42,338 bases of DNA from Smittium culicis (taxonomy: Eukaryota; Kickxellomycota; Harpellomycetes; Harpellales; Legeriomycetaceae): positions 1 to 42,338 of the forward strand of contig LSSN01002335.1 in assembly GCA_001970855.1 (NCBI GenBank), in the 5' to 3' direction. Position numbers and translations under genes: made by a program. The notes below the pieces were generated by a model. That model was not told the origin of the DNA, did no database searches, and worked only from the letters and a program-made list of their open reading frames with translations. This document shows, in pieces, positions 11,986 to 23,985 of the stretch. Position 1 is the stretch's first letter. Every line of letters begins with the position of its first letter.

Positions 11986-14900
11986 TTGTTTCTTTTTTTT
12001 TTTTAACTTTATTCACCATATATGAACTTCATACATTTTCACCTCCTTTTTTCCTCTAAATTATAAAACGCTTACTCTTTAATATTCTCAATATCTTAGT
12101 ATTATTTGATGTCTTTTTTTAAAGTCTTTAAATTATAATCACCGCTTAGCTAATAAATACTCAAAAAAATACATCATATACCACTCTCCACCGCATAAAA
12201 TTTGCGAATTATAAATCAAACTATTTTTTGATATTTAATTTTGTGCTAATATCATAAATAAAACACATTTTAAATATTTACAAAATATACCCTCCTACCA
12301 TAAAATGGCACTAAATAAATCCCCACCGCGTATATCTACCATATAAATAGAATAAATTTAAATAGCCGTTTTTGCCCACTCTTTAGATTATAATTTAATC
12401 AATAATATAAATTATCTTGATATATAATAATTAAAAAAATTTTTAAAATGTATAAATCACTAAAAACCACACCACAATTAGAAAATTCTCAAACTTCAAG
12501 ATATATTTTATTTTTCTTTTGACTGAATTATTATGCAACTTTTCAAACATGAATAACTATATAAATAATTGTTATTGTATATATATGGACCACCTCACCA
12601 CCAAAAAATACAAGAAACGAGAGAGGCGATGATAGTCTAAAAGAATAAATAGAAGCATACATTTATCACGACGATGAGTTTTGGTTATCTCCAAAATAAT
12701 TGTTAATATACTCCGAAATATAAAAAATGTATATCTAAAACAATTAATAAATAATATACCAACTTTGAATAAAAACAGATAAAAGAACTCGCTAAAAAAA
12801 AACCAATTTTTATTAAAGTTAACAACAAAGTCACTTTTTCAATCCTCATGTGTAAAATTATCTATAAGATTTATTTGATACAAAAGATTAACAAAGTATT
12901 GATATTCATAGCTTATATGAAATTTTCATTTGCCACATACAAGTTTCATGAAGCAAAAATAAAATTTTCTTTATTTAAGAATCAGTGCTATAAACGTAAA
13001 GGAAATCTGCTAAAAGAATTTCTTTTATTACCAAAAAATCGCAATTAATTGCGCTCTAAGTTTCTAAAATTTAATGAATTCGTCCATTTTATTTCAAATT
13101 TACAAGTGATTCACTTTTTTTCATAACCTCATAACAATATACGCTAATATTTTCAATTTTACAAATACTTATTTACATTTACCATATATTATTAATCAAT
13201 CTATTATTTAATGATCCGATTTTTTTATATTAGTTACACAGCTTCCTCTATTCTATAAAGCCCAAATTATTAGTTTTATCTATTTTATCAAATTTCGAAT
13301 AATTAGATTGTATGTTCCCAACATTATTATTTAACACATTTAAATCAATATTTATTCCTTATCATATTTTCCATACTCTTTGGATTTGTCATAAACTGTG
13401 TTAACCTTTAATTATTTAAAAAATATCAGGATTATTTATGATCTGCTATTTTCAGAAACACCTCTGATAGTTTAAAGCTGGATATCGATCAAATTTTAGC
13501 AATTTAATTATAAATCTTCGCCATTTTGAATAATATTAGCAATTGAAAACACGTTCAAATATATTACATAAATGAAGAGTCTCTTTTTTAAAATAAAAAG
13601 ATGTAAAATTTATTGATTTATATTATTCAACCGTAAATTTAGCAATAATATAATTAGAATATGTATTATTAAAGAGAATTATTATAATTCTAATAGTTAG
13701 AAAATCTATGACATTTAAAAAATTTTACTAAATGTTCAAATCTACTAAAAATTTGTAACTATTATAAAATTTAAATTAATTGGAAAGAATTGCTATTTTC
13801 CCAAATATTATAAATAATTTTGGCTGAGATAAAAACTATATAAATAAAAAAATCATTTCTAAAGATATGAAATGAATCTAGTATTAAATTAATGCAATTA
13901 TAAGTCACACCGAAAAGATATCGTGTTTCCAAGTTGGTTCAAACTTTTTTAATTTCATAATATTAGATTATTATATTTTTATATAATAATTGGTTCTATA
14001 ATTTTTTTAATTATGCAAATTAAATAATAAAAAAAATTTTTGTATAATCGAAAGATTGAATTATTAAAAAATATTTTATTTAAACAGAATATTTTTTATT
14101 CGTATTTGTATTATGCGAATTTCTAATAAAAAAAAAGTGTTCAGATTATGATCATATTAATAATTTAAAGCTAAAAAGAGCCTTGATTTTATTCTTTATT
14201 ATAATTTATTTGCATTTTGAGTAAAATATCTGAATGTAAATGTGAAAAAAATATTGATTTTTTTCTGAAATGATCTCAATTTAGGCTTTATTTTATTATA
14301 ATATATTATTGATTAAAGAATAACATTCAAAAAATTTTATTATTTATAAATGTATAATTAATAGACAAAAAATATATTAATAAAAATTACTTTGACCATA
14401 AATAAATCCAAAGATGCTGATAAATAGTAAAAGAAGACATGTCTCAGATAAGATTCTAGACACATTTATCTTGGATACAAGTAAAGATCAATATACTAAA
14501 AAATTTCCACGCTAATATTAATAGAACATAATATCATGCTAAAAAATCTTAAATTGTATATTTAAAGTGAGACCACCAATTGAATATTTCAATAACCATT
14601 TTAGCTCTATTATCTAAATTTTTTTACAAAATATAAATAATTTTAGTTATAAAATAAAACAAGTTAAATATTTATGCATTACTATTTCATTTTTTATCTA
14701 AATTATATCAAAATAAACTCGTTTAGCAAGTGCCTTATTATTTCATATAATATTATTTGAATATTTATACTAATTTTCATCAAGTCAAAATTATAGGTAT
14801 ATACAATACATTAAAAAAGCAAAAAATTTAAAAATATCATAATTAGAGATTAATTAAAAATGATTTTATTTTTATTATTGTCTTTAAATAATAATTAAAA

Positions 14901-17284
14901 ATAATATAACAGACTATATATTAATCATACTAAATTCGTATCTTTTAATGAATATGATTGTACTTTTAAATAATACTGGGTAATTCATAATAATTTAAAA
15001 GTAAAATAATCAATATTAAAATAATTAAATATCCAGTTTTAATTTTCTATTAAATCTTTACAGTATATAATTTAATTCTCTAAAATTTTATATAGCAACT
15101 AATATGATTTTACAAATTTTCATCTTATTTATTTGTTATATTCTATTGATTAATTATTAAAATTATATCGAGCGTTTGGAATATTAAAATAAAAAAAATC
15201 TATATGCTCTTGAAATAATATTTTATAGCTGATACTCAATTGCTCCAGTTTTTTATAAATTATCTGAATTAGCTATTTTGTATGTATAAAATATCTAAAT
15301 AGAAATAAAATTTTCTTTATTAATAGAATAAATTTAATTCGATACAGAAATTATTATAAAAAATATAGATATAAAAATATGAATTTTATCATTGTTATTT
15401 ATCTTTGATAAGTAATTATTTATATATTTTCAAATTTTATTTAAATAGTTTTTTTAAAAATTATATATAATTTTTGTAAGTTTAAATATTTAACGGTGAC
15501 ATTTTATATTATTATCATAAATAATTTTAATTCATAATCATAATAAAAATTAAATACTAGCAAAATATCAATATTAATTTAATTGATCAAATGAATGATG
15601 GCTAGAATTTTTGACTAATATTATAAGCTATAAATCGAAAATATATCTATATAGAAAAAATAATAAAGTATACCAGATGATCTAAGGATGCTTAAAATGA
15701 ATAGAATTAGGAACACTAGCGCATTTATATATGGTAAAAAAATTCATTCTTGAATATTATTTAATCCTCAAAAACGTTTGTAAGATATCAAAATAAAATA
15801 GCTTAAATACTATATTATCAGTAAATTGCTATAATTAATCACAATATAGCCTATTTTAAACATATTTTTTTCTGAATTAAGCAAGAATTTTTTTATCATA
15901 TTTACAGAGTCTATGTTTTACCCAATTGAATATAATTTATAGTAATAAATGTAAGAAATTGAACTATACAGATCATAAGATTATATATAGGGTTTTGTTA
16001 TGCTTGAATTAAATGCATATGAAGACCGAAATTATATCTAATATGATTTGTAATACTTATATATAGAATTTTTATAATCATGAAAATTCGAATTTTCCAA
16101 AAAAAAAATTTTCAATATTTTATATAGAATATTTATTAAAGTATATTAATTGCATTATAAGTTTAAACCAGAAAAAACAAAAAGTTTATAATTGAAAATT
16201 TTACTCGTTTAAAATAGTTATTTAATTAAAAATAAACTATGAAAAATATTTTTTGATATTTTTTTCAGGTGAAAAAAATCTCTTTTCTAATGTAATATTC
16301 AAAATTCAAGTAGTTTTAATACTAATTCATCGATATATTTGTATATTAGTGAAATTTTATTATTATGGAAATATAATCAATTGATATTATAATTTCTCTT
16401 AATATTTTAATCAAAAATTTTTTTAGGAAAATAAAATTGAAATTTTTTAATTAAATTAAATAGACTTTGAAAATGAGAAAATATTAGTGAATAATTGTGA
16501 ATGTTTTGGCGAATGAAAAATTTTAATAAAAATATTTAATGTACACCAGGTATGCTATTATTTTGAAATGATACTTAATAAATCATTTACTAAAGTTTAG
16601 GGTTTTAATATATTAAAACTGTCACATTTAAATTGTGGAAGTGTAATTCATACCGATGAAAAAAACACACCCAATATTTGTGAAATTTCAGATAGCGAAT
16701 TATCCTACCACGATGAATAAAATTCTCATATTAAATTTAAAGATATGGTTTAAAATGCGAAAAGCTTTTACTAGACCTATTATATTTTACAGCATATAAC
16801 ACTAATATTATATTTGCAAAGAGGTATATATTAACTTTTCTCTCTATCATCTAATTCTAGTAATTTTTTACTAAAAATTAAAATTAAATCAAAATTACAA
16901 TTATAATTGATGAACTACATCAAACCACTGAGATTCTTTTGCAAAGAATTTTACCAGGATTCAAATACCTTAAAATAAAATGTTAAACAAGCAAAACCTA
17001 AAAGATCATTAAAAACGATGGGCGAAATCTTACCATGTAAGTACCGACTGAAAATATCATTTTGGTAGGATAAGAAATAAAATAATTAACAATTTTTTTA
17101 GAATTCGTCGCAACAATATTCTATTACACTCTTCTATAGTTATTTTTCAACATATAGTATATAAGAAAATCAATTATTTATTAATATTTTAATTCACTTT
17201 TCGCGCCAGCTTACCTCTTTAAAAATTTTTATATTTAAATAATAAATCAAAAAACAAAATAAATAAACAAATAAATAAAAACAT
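11986..17284. other. AT-rich gene desert
   Basis: About 5.3 kb of very AT-rich DNA. A 66-codon frame at 12848-13048 has no domain and AT-driven composition. No gene, tRNA or clear repeat is visible. One copy of a short motif shared with three other places (AAAAGAATAAATAG, near 12641) lies here. Confidence 0.6.
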
Positions 17285-17735
17285 AAAATTTATTTCAACT
17301 TTATTGACTCAAGTATAAACCAATATTACTTTTTTACAAAAAGGTAAAAATAAAACAACTAACAGATAAGCTTTCTAATTTAACGCGACTTTTGAAACTA
17401 ATAGCCAAGTTTCAGTATCTGCTAACAAAGTATCAGGAACAGTTCGAAGCTTCTAAGGATAGTATAATCTTGCACTCAGAAGTCTTCATCAGGCCAAGAA
17501 AAATCCCAGCATATATATCTCGCACTTTTTTCTATTTAGATGTAAATAATCAATTTTTTTTTAATCTGAAATTTACGTAAATGTAACAATAATATAAATT
17601 TTAAATCGGTTTATTAAAGATAGATTCCAAACCACTTTAAATTCAGATAGAGTATTGATGTTATTTCGACTTTATTGATATCAAATTTGAAAAAAAAAAA
17701 ATTTCAGGTCAGTAGCAAGCTTTCTTCAGTTTTTT
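17285..17735 (-). repeat. Two related repeat ends in direct orientation, about 370 bp apart
   Basis: Read on the minus strand, both copies contain AGAAAGCTT, then a variable T-rich stretch, then TCAATAAAGTYGAAATAA (the distal copy has ATCAATAAAG). Copies end near 17289 and 17661. Between them is a patch less AT-rich than its surroundings (17390-17520). This could be the 3' tails of two related retroelement fragments, or a small tandem duplication. A 62-codon plus frame at 17392-17580 spans the patch but has no recognisable domain. Confidence 0.4.
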
Positions 17736-18220
17736 GTTTTCCTGCATTTGAATCAAGTAGAAAATTAATAGTGTTGCATTTTTCTCCCCACGAACTTTCG
17801 TAAAATTTATATGTTATTAAGCTTTTTATACATTATAAAATTCTGGATTACGTTTTAACAAAATGGTTTATCATTAAATTGTACTTCATAAATCGACAGC
17901 CATTGGATACTATTTATATTTATTCGACATATATTAATATTAGTTGCACTTATATAAATCATCAGAGATTATAGTCTAGATATAGTTTATCAGTTTTCAA
18001 AAAATCATATTTATAATAATAATAATAAAAATCTTTAATTTCTATTTAACAAAATTTTAGTATTGGTTTATTTTATTTAATATATGAAGAAATATTCGAT
18101 GTTAGTGCTACGAGCTAATTTTTTTTTGAGTGCGAAGGAGAGAGGAGGAGGAGGGTAAATATCTTGAATTTTAGTGTTATTGGTGGAAGTATTCTGGTAT
18201 GCTTAGGGTATTAGTATATA
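17736..18220. other. Intergenic, downstream of the first regulator paralog
   Basis: AT-rich, with a purine-rich stretch near 18135-18155 on the plus strand. Nothing else supported. Confidence 0.5.
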
Positions 18221-19953
18221 TTATTGGTTTATTAAAAAATCGATTTTCCCCCTTTTATCTAATCCATGCCTATAATCGCTTAAGAATAAATAATCTTTAA
18301 GGTCTATTGTAGTATAATTGCTTTCAAAGCAACACTCGAATTTTAAGAATGTGGAGTATTTAGGAATTAGCCAAGGGTAAAGGTCATTTTCATCTATTGA
18401 GTATATTTTCAAAAGGTCGATGTATTGACATTCTGAAGGGTTTTCTGATAAGTGTTTAGTTTTTAAAAAACCGAGTCTTTTAATAAGATAATATATATAT
18501 TCGAGTGTTAGTATATCTTTTTTAAGAAGCTTAATTTGCTTTAGCATGACATCAAAGTCAGAGATAAAAGGATTTTCAGGATTGATGTTTTTTATGAACT
18601 TGTAGTTTAACAGAATTGCAGGGCATACAAATACCCAAATAGTTACAGTTGACATATCATACGTATAGTGAACATTGAGTCTTACCCATTTATAGAGGTA
18701 TAAAGACTTCAAAGCCGCTTTTATGCATTTAATTTTAGCAGCTTTGATTCTTTCAGGATTTAATACATGCTTTCTTTCTCTGACCAGCTCAGACTGGTAC
18801 AATAATATCATCATTGAGTAGTACGTTTGCTGGATAAAAAAAGTTGTTAGCAATAAATATACTTTTTCATGTTGTTTGAAACTGCTGAGTTGTTTGTGGC
18901 AACTCGTCGAATTTGTAAAGTTAAATTTTCCGTATCTTTTGTCGATTGAGACCTTAATCTTTTTCAAAGCGTTTATATATTTTATAAACTTCAAGTTTAC
19001 AGTATCTTGGTTTTGAGAATTTTTTAACCATCGATTATTTAAAAATCTGGACATATTTCCAAATAGTACATACATTTTTATAATAAAGCTATAGTTATCT
19101 GGTGGTAGACTTTGGGGGTTAATAGCGTTTGCAAGATGGTTTAGATATTTAATATCAGGGTCAATATCCTTTATTCTACTACCATATTTATATCTGAAAT
19201 CGTTTTTTGGAAGATTAACAACAATGTCTTCGAGGGTGACGATTTGGAATCCGGAGCCCATCACATAGATGTCTATAGCTAAAATGTAATATGACCACCA
19301 AACCCTTCTTTTAAATTCTAGAAAATCTTCATTTTCTCGTGTGGCGTAATGTCTTTTCAAGTCCATTTTGTATAAGTTTGTACATTTAATGACTCTATAA
19401 AAAGAAAAAAATAAAAGAAGGTTAGATTTTTAGCAGAAAAATATATCAGGATGTTAGTAAAGATGTTTCGGGATCACTCGCTCCCAAATTTAGGATAAGG
19501 AACTTACGCTTTAGATATATCTAAAAGAATAAATAGAAAATTTTGCAATCAATATAGGTAGGTTTGATAAAGGGAATGAAGTATTAGAATGAATAAATGA
19601 TTAGGGGGAATACTTGTTGTTCGGAAATAGCTTTGGGAATCGGAATGTCTGTAGTGGAAATCATATAGAAAGACAATAGCCCATATAATATACGGACTAC
19701 GAATGTTTTTTTCGCTTGTAATTTTTTCGAGGGACAGATCAGAGTAGATTTGACTTAGATTCTTATAGCTTTTAAATTTTGGATCTTGAATTATGTCGAT
19801 CCCAGAAGCGAGAAATGAGTATAGAAAGTATTTAGGAAAGAGATTATGCTTTAGCTTGTACAAAAATTCAGGAATTCTAACTGCAATCATGGTTTTGGAG
19901 CAATTATTCAGCATGTGTAGTAAGATTAGCTTGAGCTGTTCATATGATGGCAT
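18221..19953 (-). CDS. Fungal_trans-like regulator, paralog 1 (three coding exons)
   Basis: Resembles the middle homology region of fungal Zn2Cys6 transcription factors. Exons on the minus strand: 19953-19614, a 13-nt microexon 19520-19508, and 19394-18221. Introns are 19613-19521 (GTATTC...TTTTAG) and 19507-19395 (GTAAGT...TATAG). Phases agree and the total is 1527 nt, 508 aa. The joined protein reads ..FRTTN-ISKA-VIKCTNLYKMDLKR.., then EFKRRVWWSYYILAIDIY (about residues 144-161) and DIVVNLPKNDF, the typical RRRxWW..Y..D signature followed by the DI..LP block. No Cys6 binuclear cluster is seen within the gene or just upstream. The Met at 19366 seen in the long third exon is internal. A likely upstream intron (20077-19968) ends a few bases before the start. 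Clearly paralogous to the gene at 38767-40472, including exon structure. Whether it is a true DNA-binding factor is uncertain. Confidence 0.75.
19508..19520 (-). other. 13-nt microexon of regulator paralog 1
   Basis: The minus strand reads TTTTAG, then ATATATCTAAAGC, then GTAAGT. It starts with the last two bases of a codon and ends with the first two of the next. Including it restores one continuous frame across the two longer exons; skipping it shifts the frame. Confidence 0.75.
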
Positions 19954-21589
19954 AGGAAGCGCATTTTCTATTTATAGGTTTAAAAGAGGTTCAAGTTATG
20001 CAGAAACATAGAACGATTAGTGTTATGAGGATACTAATTATGATAAAAAATAAAAGAAAAGGTATAAAGGAAAATACCAACGACGCTTGAGCAATGAGGC
20101 ATTGCTAAGTGAGTAAATAGTTATCGGAAGACTGGGCTATAGAATAATGAGATACTTTAGTAATGTATTGGAAAGTTGCATGATATTGAAGTAGCGGTGT
20201 GGGAGGTGGAAAAGGATCTAGTGTATGAGAGCGGGAAATTTGTAGGTATAAATAAATTATGTACTGGGCACTGGGTGCGTAAGATATGTAAATTTCATAG
20301 TGCGGCAAGTTTTATAAATCAGCGTGTTTTTACGTAACTTAAAAGAGAGGTATGTAGGGTTAGAGTTGGCTCTAATGCAGCGATGCACTTGTGCTGAACA
20401 ATAGTTGCTGTGGTTACACGAGCTTTTCATATTCTAGCGTTTTCAGGAATAGTATTCTCTACTACTGAAAATAGTAATTAAATTATACACTGCTGAAATA
20501 TATACCCGTAAGTTTATTTTGCGTGAAAATTATTGTAACATCAACCTTGTTTAGTCGAATAGTCGTATAGATGACGAGTGTTTTGCCCACAGATTTGTTT
20601 TAGCTCTTTCAGGAACAGCCGGCTTTTTTTGATCCACATTAATTATCCAACCATATGGCAAACCGATTTATCAATGTAGAATAATAATAATTTATTTGCT
20701 ATTTAATAAAAACGGCTAATAAAATGATTATAATAGGACGAATCAATTATGTTTTTTTATGCTGGTTAATAGTGTTGGATCCGGAGAGGGTAAAATTGGC
20801 TGATTTTGTTTTTAATTGGTAATGACTATACCATTATTGAATAGTGACTCAGCATGTTCACAATTAGGATCAAATTTCCAGTAAATTGAGCAAAACTATG
20901 AAATGTATTTTTATCGCACATGAATATTACTAGTTATCTATTGGATAAAGTTTAATAAAATAGCATTTTGGCTTTGTGCGCAGGTTTTATGGATGCTAAA
21001 TGCTCTCAAAATCCTCGTCAAACCAACTTTTAATCACCAATTGCAGTTACTGGAATGTATTTATAGTGAGCTGCTTTTTTATACTGGTATTTTCAAGTGA
21101 AAGGCAAATTAACCAGCTTATCCATATAGTATCAATAATTAAGTGTGTCCATTGGCCGAGCTAATAAACATATTCATCTTAATTACAAATAGCGCTAATT
21201 TAGAAAATAGCCGTTGGTACTAGATAATAACGTTAGAAAATATTAATCGCCATAGCAAAAGCTAATATCATGTTCCAGATTTTCGCATGCCCAAAGTATT
21301 TGCTAAAATTATTGACAATTTCGGAGAAAAATGCACTTTTGAAGCCAGGTATACTATAAAACATAGTTAATAGTTTATTTTGGCAAGTTGGAATATAAAT
21401 TTACTTGGACTTTATTCCGTCTCAAAAATTCTCAAATACCTATAAATACAATAAACTAAGATTCGTAGCGCAAATATTTCGATCTTTTGCTTTCTTGTAA
21501 AATATAAAAAGTATTTGTAGAAACAATAAACAAAATAAATTGCTGAATTAATATGGGAGGTTCTTAGAGCAAGATGTCCTTTTTTTCTC
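19954..21589. other. Upstream region of regulator paralog 1, no gene seen
   Basis: Contains a probable 5' UTR intron at 20077-19968 (minus strand GTATTT...AAATAG). The first few hundred bases are C/T-rich on the sense (minus) strand, as upstream of DSK2. A 67-codon minus frame at 20105-20308 has no domain and no Zn2Cys6 pattern. Beyond about 20.4 kb only AT-rich DNA is visible. Confidence 0.5.
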
Positions 21590-21900
21590 TGTAATTTTAT
21601 TTGTTAATTATAATCATACGGTTTTATTGACTAAGCTATTAAAACCATTGGGCAATTCTTTATGAAGGAGTCATTTTATAGTGTAAAGTGTTGCAGTGTA
21701 TAAACATGAATTAAAAAATTATAGCCAATGAGCAAAATCATTTCTTTTTTATAGCAAATAAAATTTTCAAAATTAAAAGAATAAATAGAAAAAACGAAAT
21801 GCCTTTTCAAAACCGCCAATAATATATACATATTATAAGGCATAAGCCAATAAAATTAAACTGAAACAATGTGCTTTCTTCATTCAGAATCCCCCATATG
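21590..21900 (+). repeat. Dispersed AT-rich repeat R, copy 1
   Basis: Aligns by eye along its length with 23608-23930 in the same orientation. Shared anchors include TTTTATAGTGTAAAGT, a TAAATAGAAAAA stretch followed by CCTTTTCAA, then AATTAAACTG.AACAA.GTGCT.TCTT and AGAATCCC.CATA. Diverged, non-coding, family unknown. Confidence 0.7.
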
Positions 21901-21949
21901 ATAATTATTCTACTTGAATTTAAACCTCAAATAAAACAGCAAAGGAAAA

Positions 21950-22035
21950 ATTTAATAGAAAATGTTCCGCTACTGTAAAAGAATCTCTCGTATACAATCA
22001 TTAAGTAATTTTTTTTATAAAAATGCAAAGATTGT
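21950..22035 (+). repeat. Dispersed repeat S, copy 1
   Basis: Carries a GTTCCGCTAC...AATCTCTCGTAT core, related to the copies at 22695-22790 (inverted), 23258-23342 and 41985-42055 (inverted). It directly follows repeat R copy 1. Confidence 0.45.
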
Positions 22036-22237
22036 AACTTGATCAATGTACTGGATTTTAATTGCCCAATTAAATTTCAATCTAGCTAGACCCTAGCACA
22101 TTAGCTTCAATATAATTTTTTTTTTTTTTCAAGTTAAGAGTTTATGTTTGTAATTTTCGACTGTGTTCTCTAAAACCATCTCGATGTGACTTATAAAAAA
22201 TTTGTTAACTCTGATATGATAATTCAAGAATGGTGGA

Positions 22238-22443
22238 GATTACCCTTCTTTTACCTTTTATGGGGCTGACAATCTTCGTCTAATCTAGGAGTCATGATTG
22301 GATAGAAAATCACAATTATTTTTTTGTTGGCTGAAATATATATGTTAACCAATAAGATGTAATTATTTTATTTATATTTAACAGTTTATCATCAGGCTAG
22401 ATAATTTTTGAAGTTCAAAAGAAGCCAACCGCCCCTGAAAGGG
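22238..22443 (-). mobile_element. Probable third, diverged piggyBac-like MITE (minus orientation)
   Basis: Ends at 22441-22443 with GGG followed by TTAA. Read on the minus strand this terminus is CCCTTTCAGGGGCGGTTGGC, close to the left terminus of the copy at 22895, and the next ~25 bases (TTTGAACTTCAAAAAT-like) also match. The other end, near 22238 (ACCCTTC after TT), is degraded, so the left limit is approximate. Confidence 0.45.
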
Positions 22444-22694
22444 TTAAACGTTTTTTGAATGATACAAATAAGTAATATTTTTTTCTAAAAAATTGAAATT
22501 TAGTACAAAACAAATATACCAATAATATCAATTTTCAAATATATTCTAAAAACTATATAAAATTAGTATCATTACAAGTAATAAAACAACACACTAATAA
22601 TTAATATCCAAATATGGCTAAAAAAAGGGATTTATAATGTCCGTATCTTCTTTTTATGAGCAAAAGATACAAAACACAGCCTAGATACAGAAAA

Positions 22695-22790
22695 TATCAT
22701 AGATTTATCAACCAATTTAGCGCACTTACATAATCGAGAGATTACTTCGAGAAGAGGAATTTTTCCGCTAAATTTTTCTTAGTTTGAAGT
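22695..22790 (-). repeat. Dispersed repeat S, inverted copy
   Basis: Its reverse complement contains TTCCTCTTCTCGAAGTAATCTCTCGAT, split by a few substitutions relative to the plus-strand copy at 23258-23342 (TTCCGCTCCTCGAAATAATC). Confidence 0.5.
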
Positions 22791-22894
22791 TTTGTTTTGT
22801 TTTCTGAATGCAATTGTATCAAATGTCACATACATAATCGTATTAGGCCAATTGGTTTATATAAACTTCAATAGGGAATTAAAATATCTATTAA

Positions 22895-23083
22895 CCCTTT
22901 GACGGGCGGTAGACAGTTTTTGAACTAGAAAATATAGCCAACAGCGTATAAGTAAAATACTATAATTCAATGGATATTTAAATCATTGGTTTATTGTTGA
23001 AAATTTGCAAATAATTAATATACTTAAAAATCATAAACGAATCAATAAATTGGTTTTTTTAAAGAGTGTTGGACAGGAAAGGG
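22895..23083 (+). mobile_element. piggyBac-like MITE, copy 1 (189 bp)
   Basis: Non-autonomous element with terminal inverted repeats: left CCCTTTGACGGGCGGTAGAC, right (reverse complement) CCCTTTCCTGTCCAACACTC. It is flanked on both sides by TTAA (22891-22894 and 23084-23087). TTAA target duplication and CCC-starting ends are hallmarks of the piggyBac superfamily. There is no coding capacity. The same interior recurs at 41149-41336, including AATATAGCCAACAGCG and AAATCATAAACGAATCA. No transposase source is in the window. Confidence 0.82.
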
Positions 23084-23257
23084 TTAAAAAATGTTTAGCT
23101 ACTCAAAATAATTTCAATAATGGGATTCTCAACTAAAAGAGCAATTTGTTGCAGCTAAATTTTATTGGCTTATTTATATTAGGTAATGTTATTGGGTGTA
23201 TCAGGTAAACCATTCGATGACTAATTCTAAATCAATTTAGAAATAAAATTAATTTTG

Positions 23258-23342
23258 CAAAGTGGGAAAAACTTATTAGGCAAAGTTCCGCTCCTCGAAA
23301 TAATCTCGCATAGAAATCGTAAATTTTTTTATGATTTATACG
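23258..23342 (+). repeat. Dispersed repeat S, copy 2
   Basis: Contains AAAGTTCCGCTCCTCGAAAT followed by AATCTCGCAT, matching the inverted copy near 42000 (TCCGCTCCTCAAAAGAAT). Confidence 0.5.
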
Positions 23343-23607
23343 CCTTAATATTTTAGGATCACATGAGCTTAGAAAGGATAGCGTTTTACATTTTAAACAG
23401 TTGGCTTATAGTAATAATTACAATAACGGGGTTAAAATTCAACCAAGAACAGGTAATTCGATTTATCTAGACTTAGAGAAAAAGTCAATCAAATTATTAT
23501 AGTTTTTCTGTGTTGGTGAATTTTATACTAATCGTTGAAAAAAAAAACAATAAACGTTTATAAAAGCAAAAATAAATTTAACATACTTAGGATTAGATTA
23601 ATTTTTA

Positions 23608-23930
23608 TTGCATATAAAAATTATAATTTTATAAGGTCGTATTATTGGCTAAGCTTTTTATTCCATTGGGAGACCCTTTATATGATTCGTTTTATAGTGT
23701 AAAGTATAACAGTATATAAAATTTCAGATTTAATTTTTATCTAATAATGAGTATATAAGATTATTTTTGGCAAATAATACTTAAAAAATGAAATAAATAA
23801 ATAGAAAAATACAAATTCCTTTTCAATTCTGTCAATAATAATTGGAATTTTTCAATTCCCAAGCAAAAAAAAATTAAACTGTAACAAAGTGCTCTCTTAG
23901 TTTAGAATCCCACATACATTTATCATATAT
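23608..23930 (+). repeat. Dispersed AT-rich repeat R, copy 2
   Basis: Second copy of the 21590-21900 repeat, same orientation. It abuts the left end of gypsy element A at 23937, so the element landed in or next to the repeat. Confidence 0.7.
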
Positions 23931-23936
23931 CAATAT

Positions 23937-23985
23937 TGTACCACAATATTGTCCTATTTTAAGTCACTATTATCTAACTCTTATC
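23937..23985 (+). repeat. Inverted 49-bp copy of the LTR U3 tip
   Basis: Begins TGTACCACAATATTGTCC. It is the reverse complement of 27640-27688 with two differences (C/T and G/A) in 49 bases. The match stops at TTATC, where the minus-strand pol reading frame ends. Confidence 0.92.

Noticed and set aside
20105..20308. Minus-strand frame upstream of regulator paralog 1 as its missing Zn2Cys6 exon
   Set aside because: No CxxCxxxxxxC pattern; composition is Tyr/Ser/Pro-rich without a domain.
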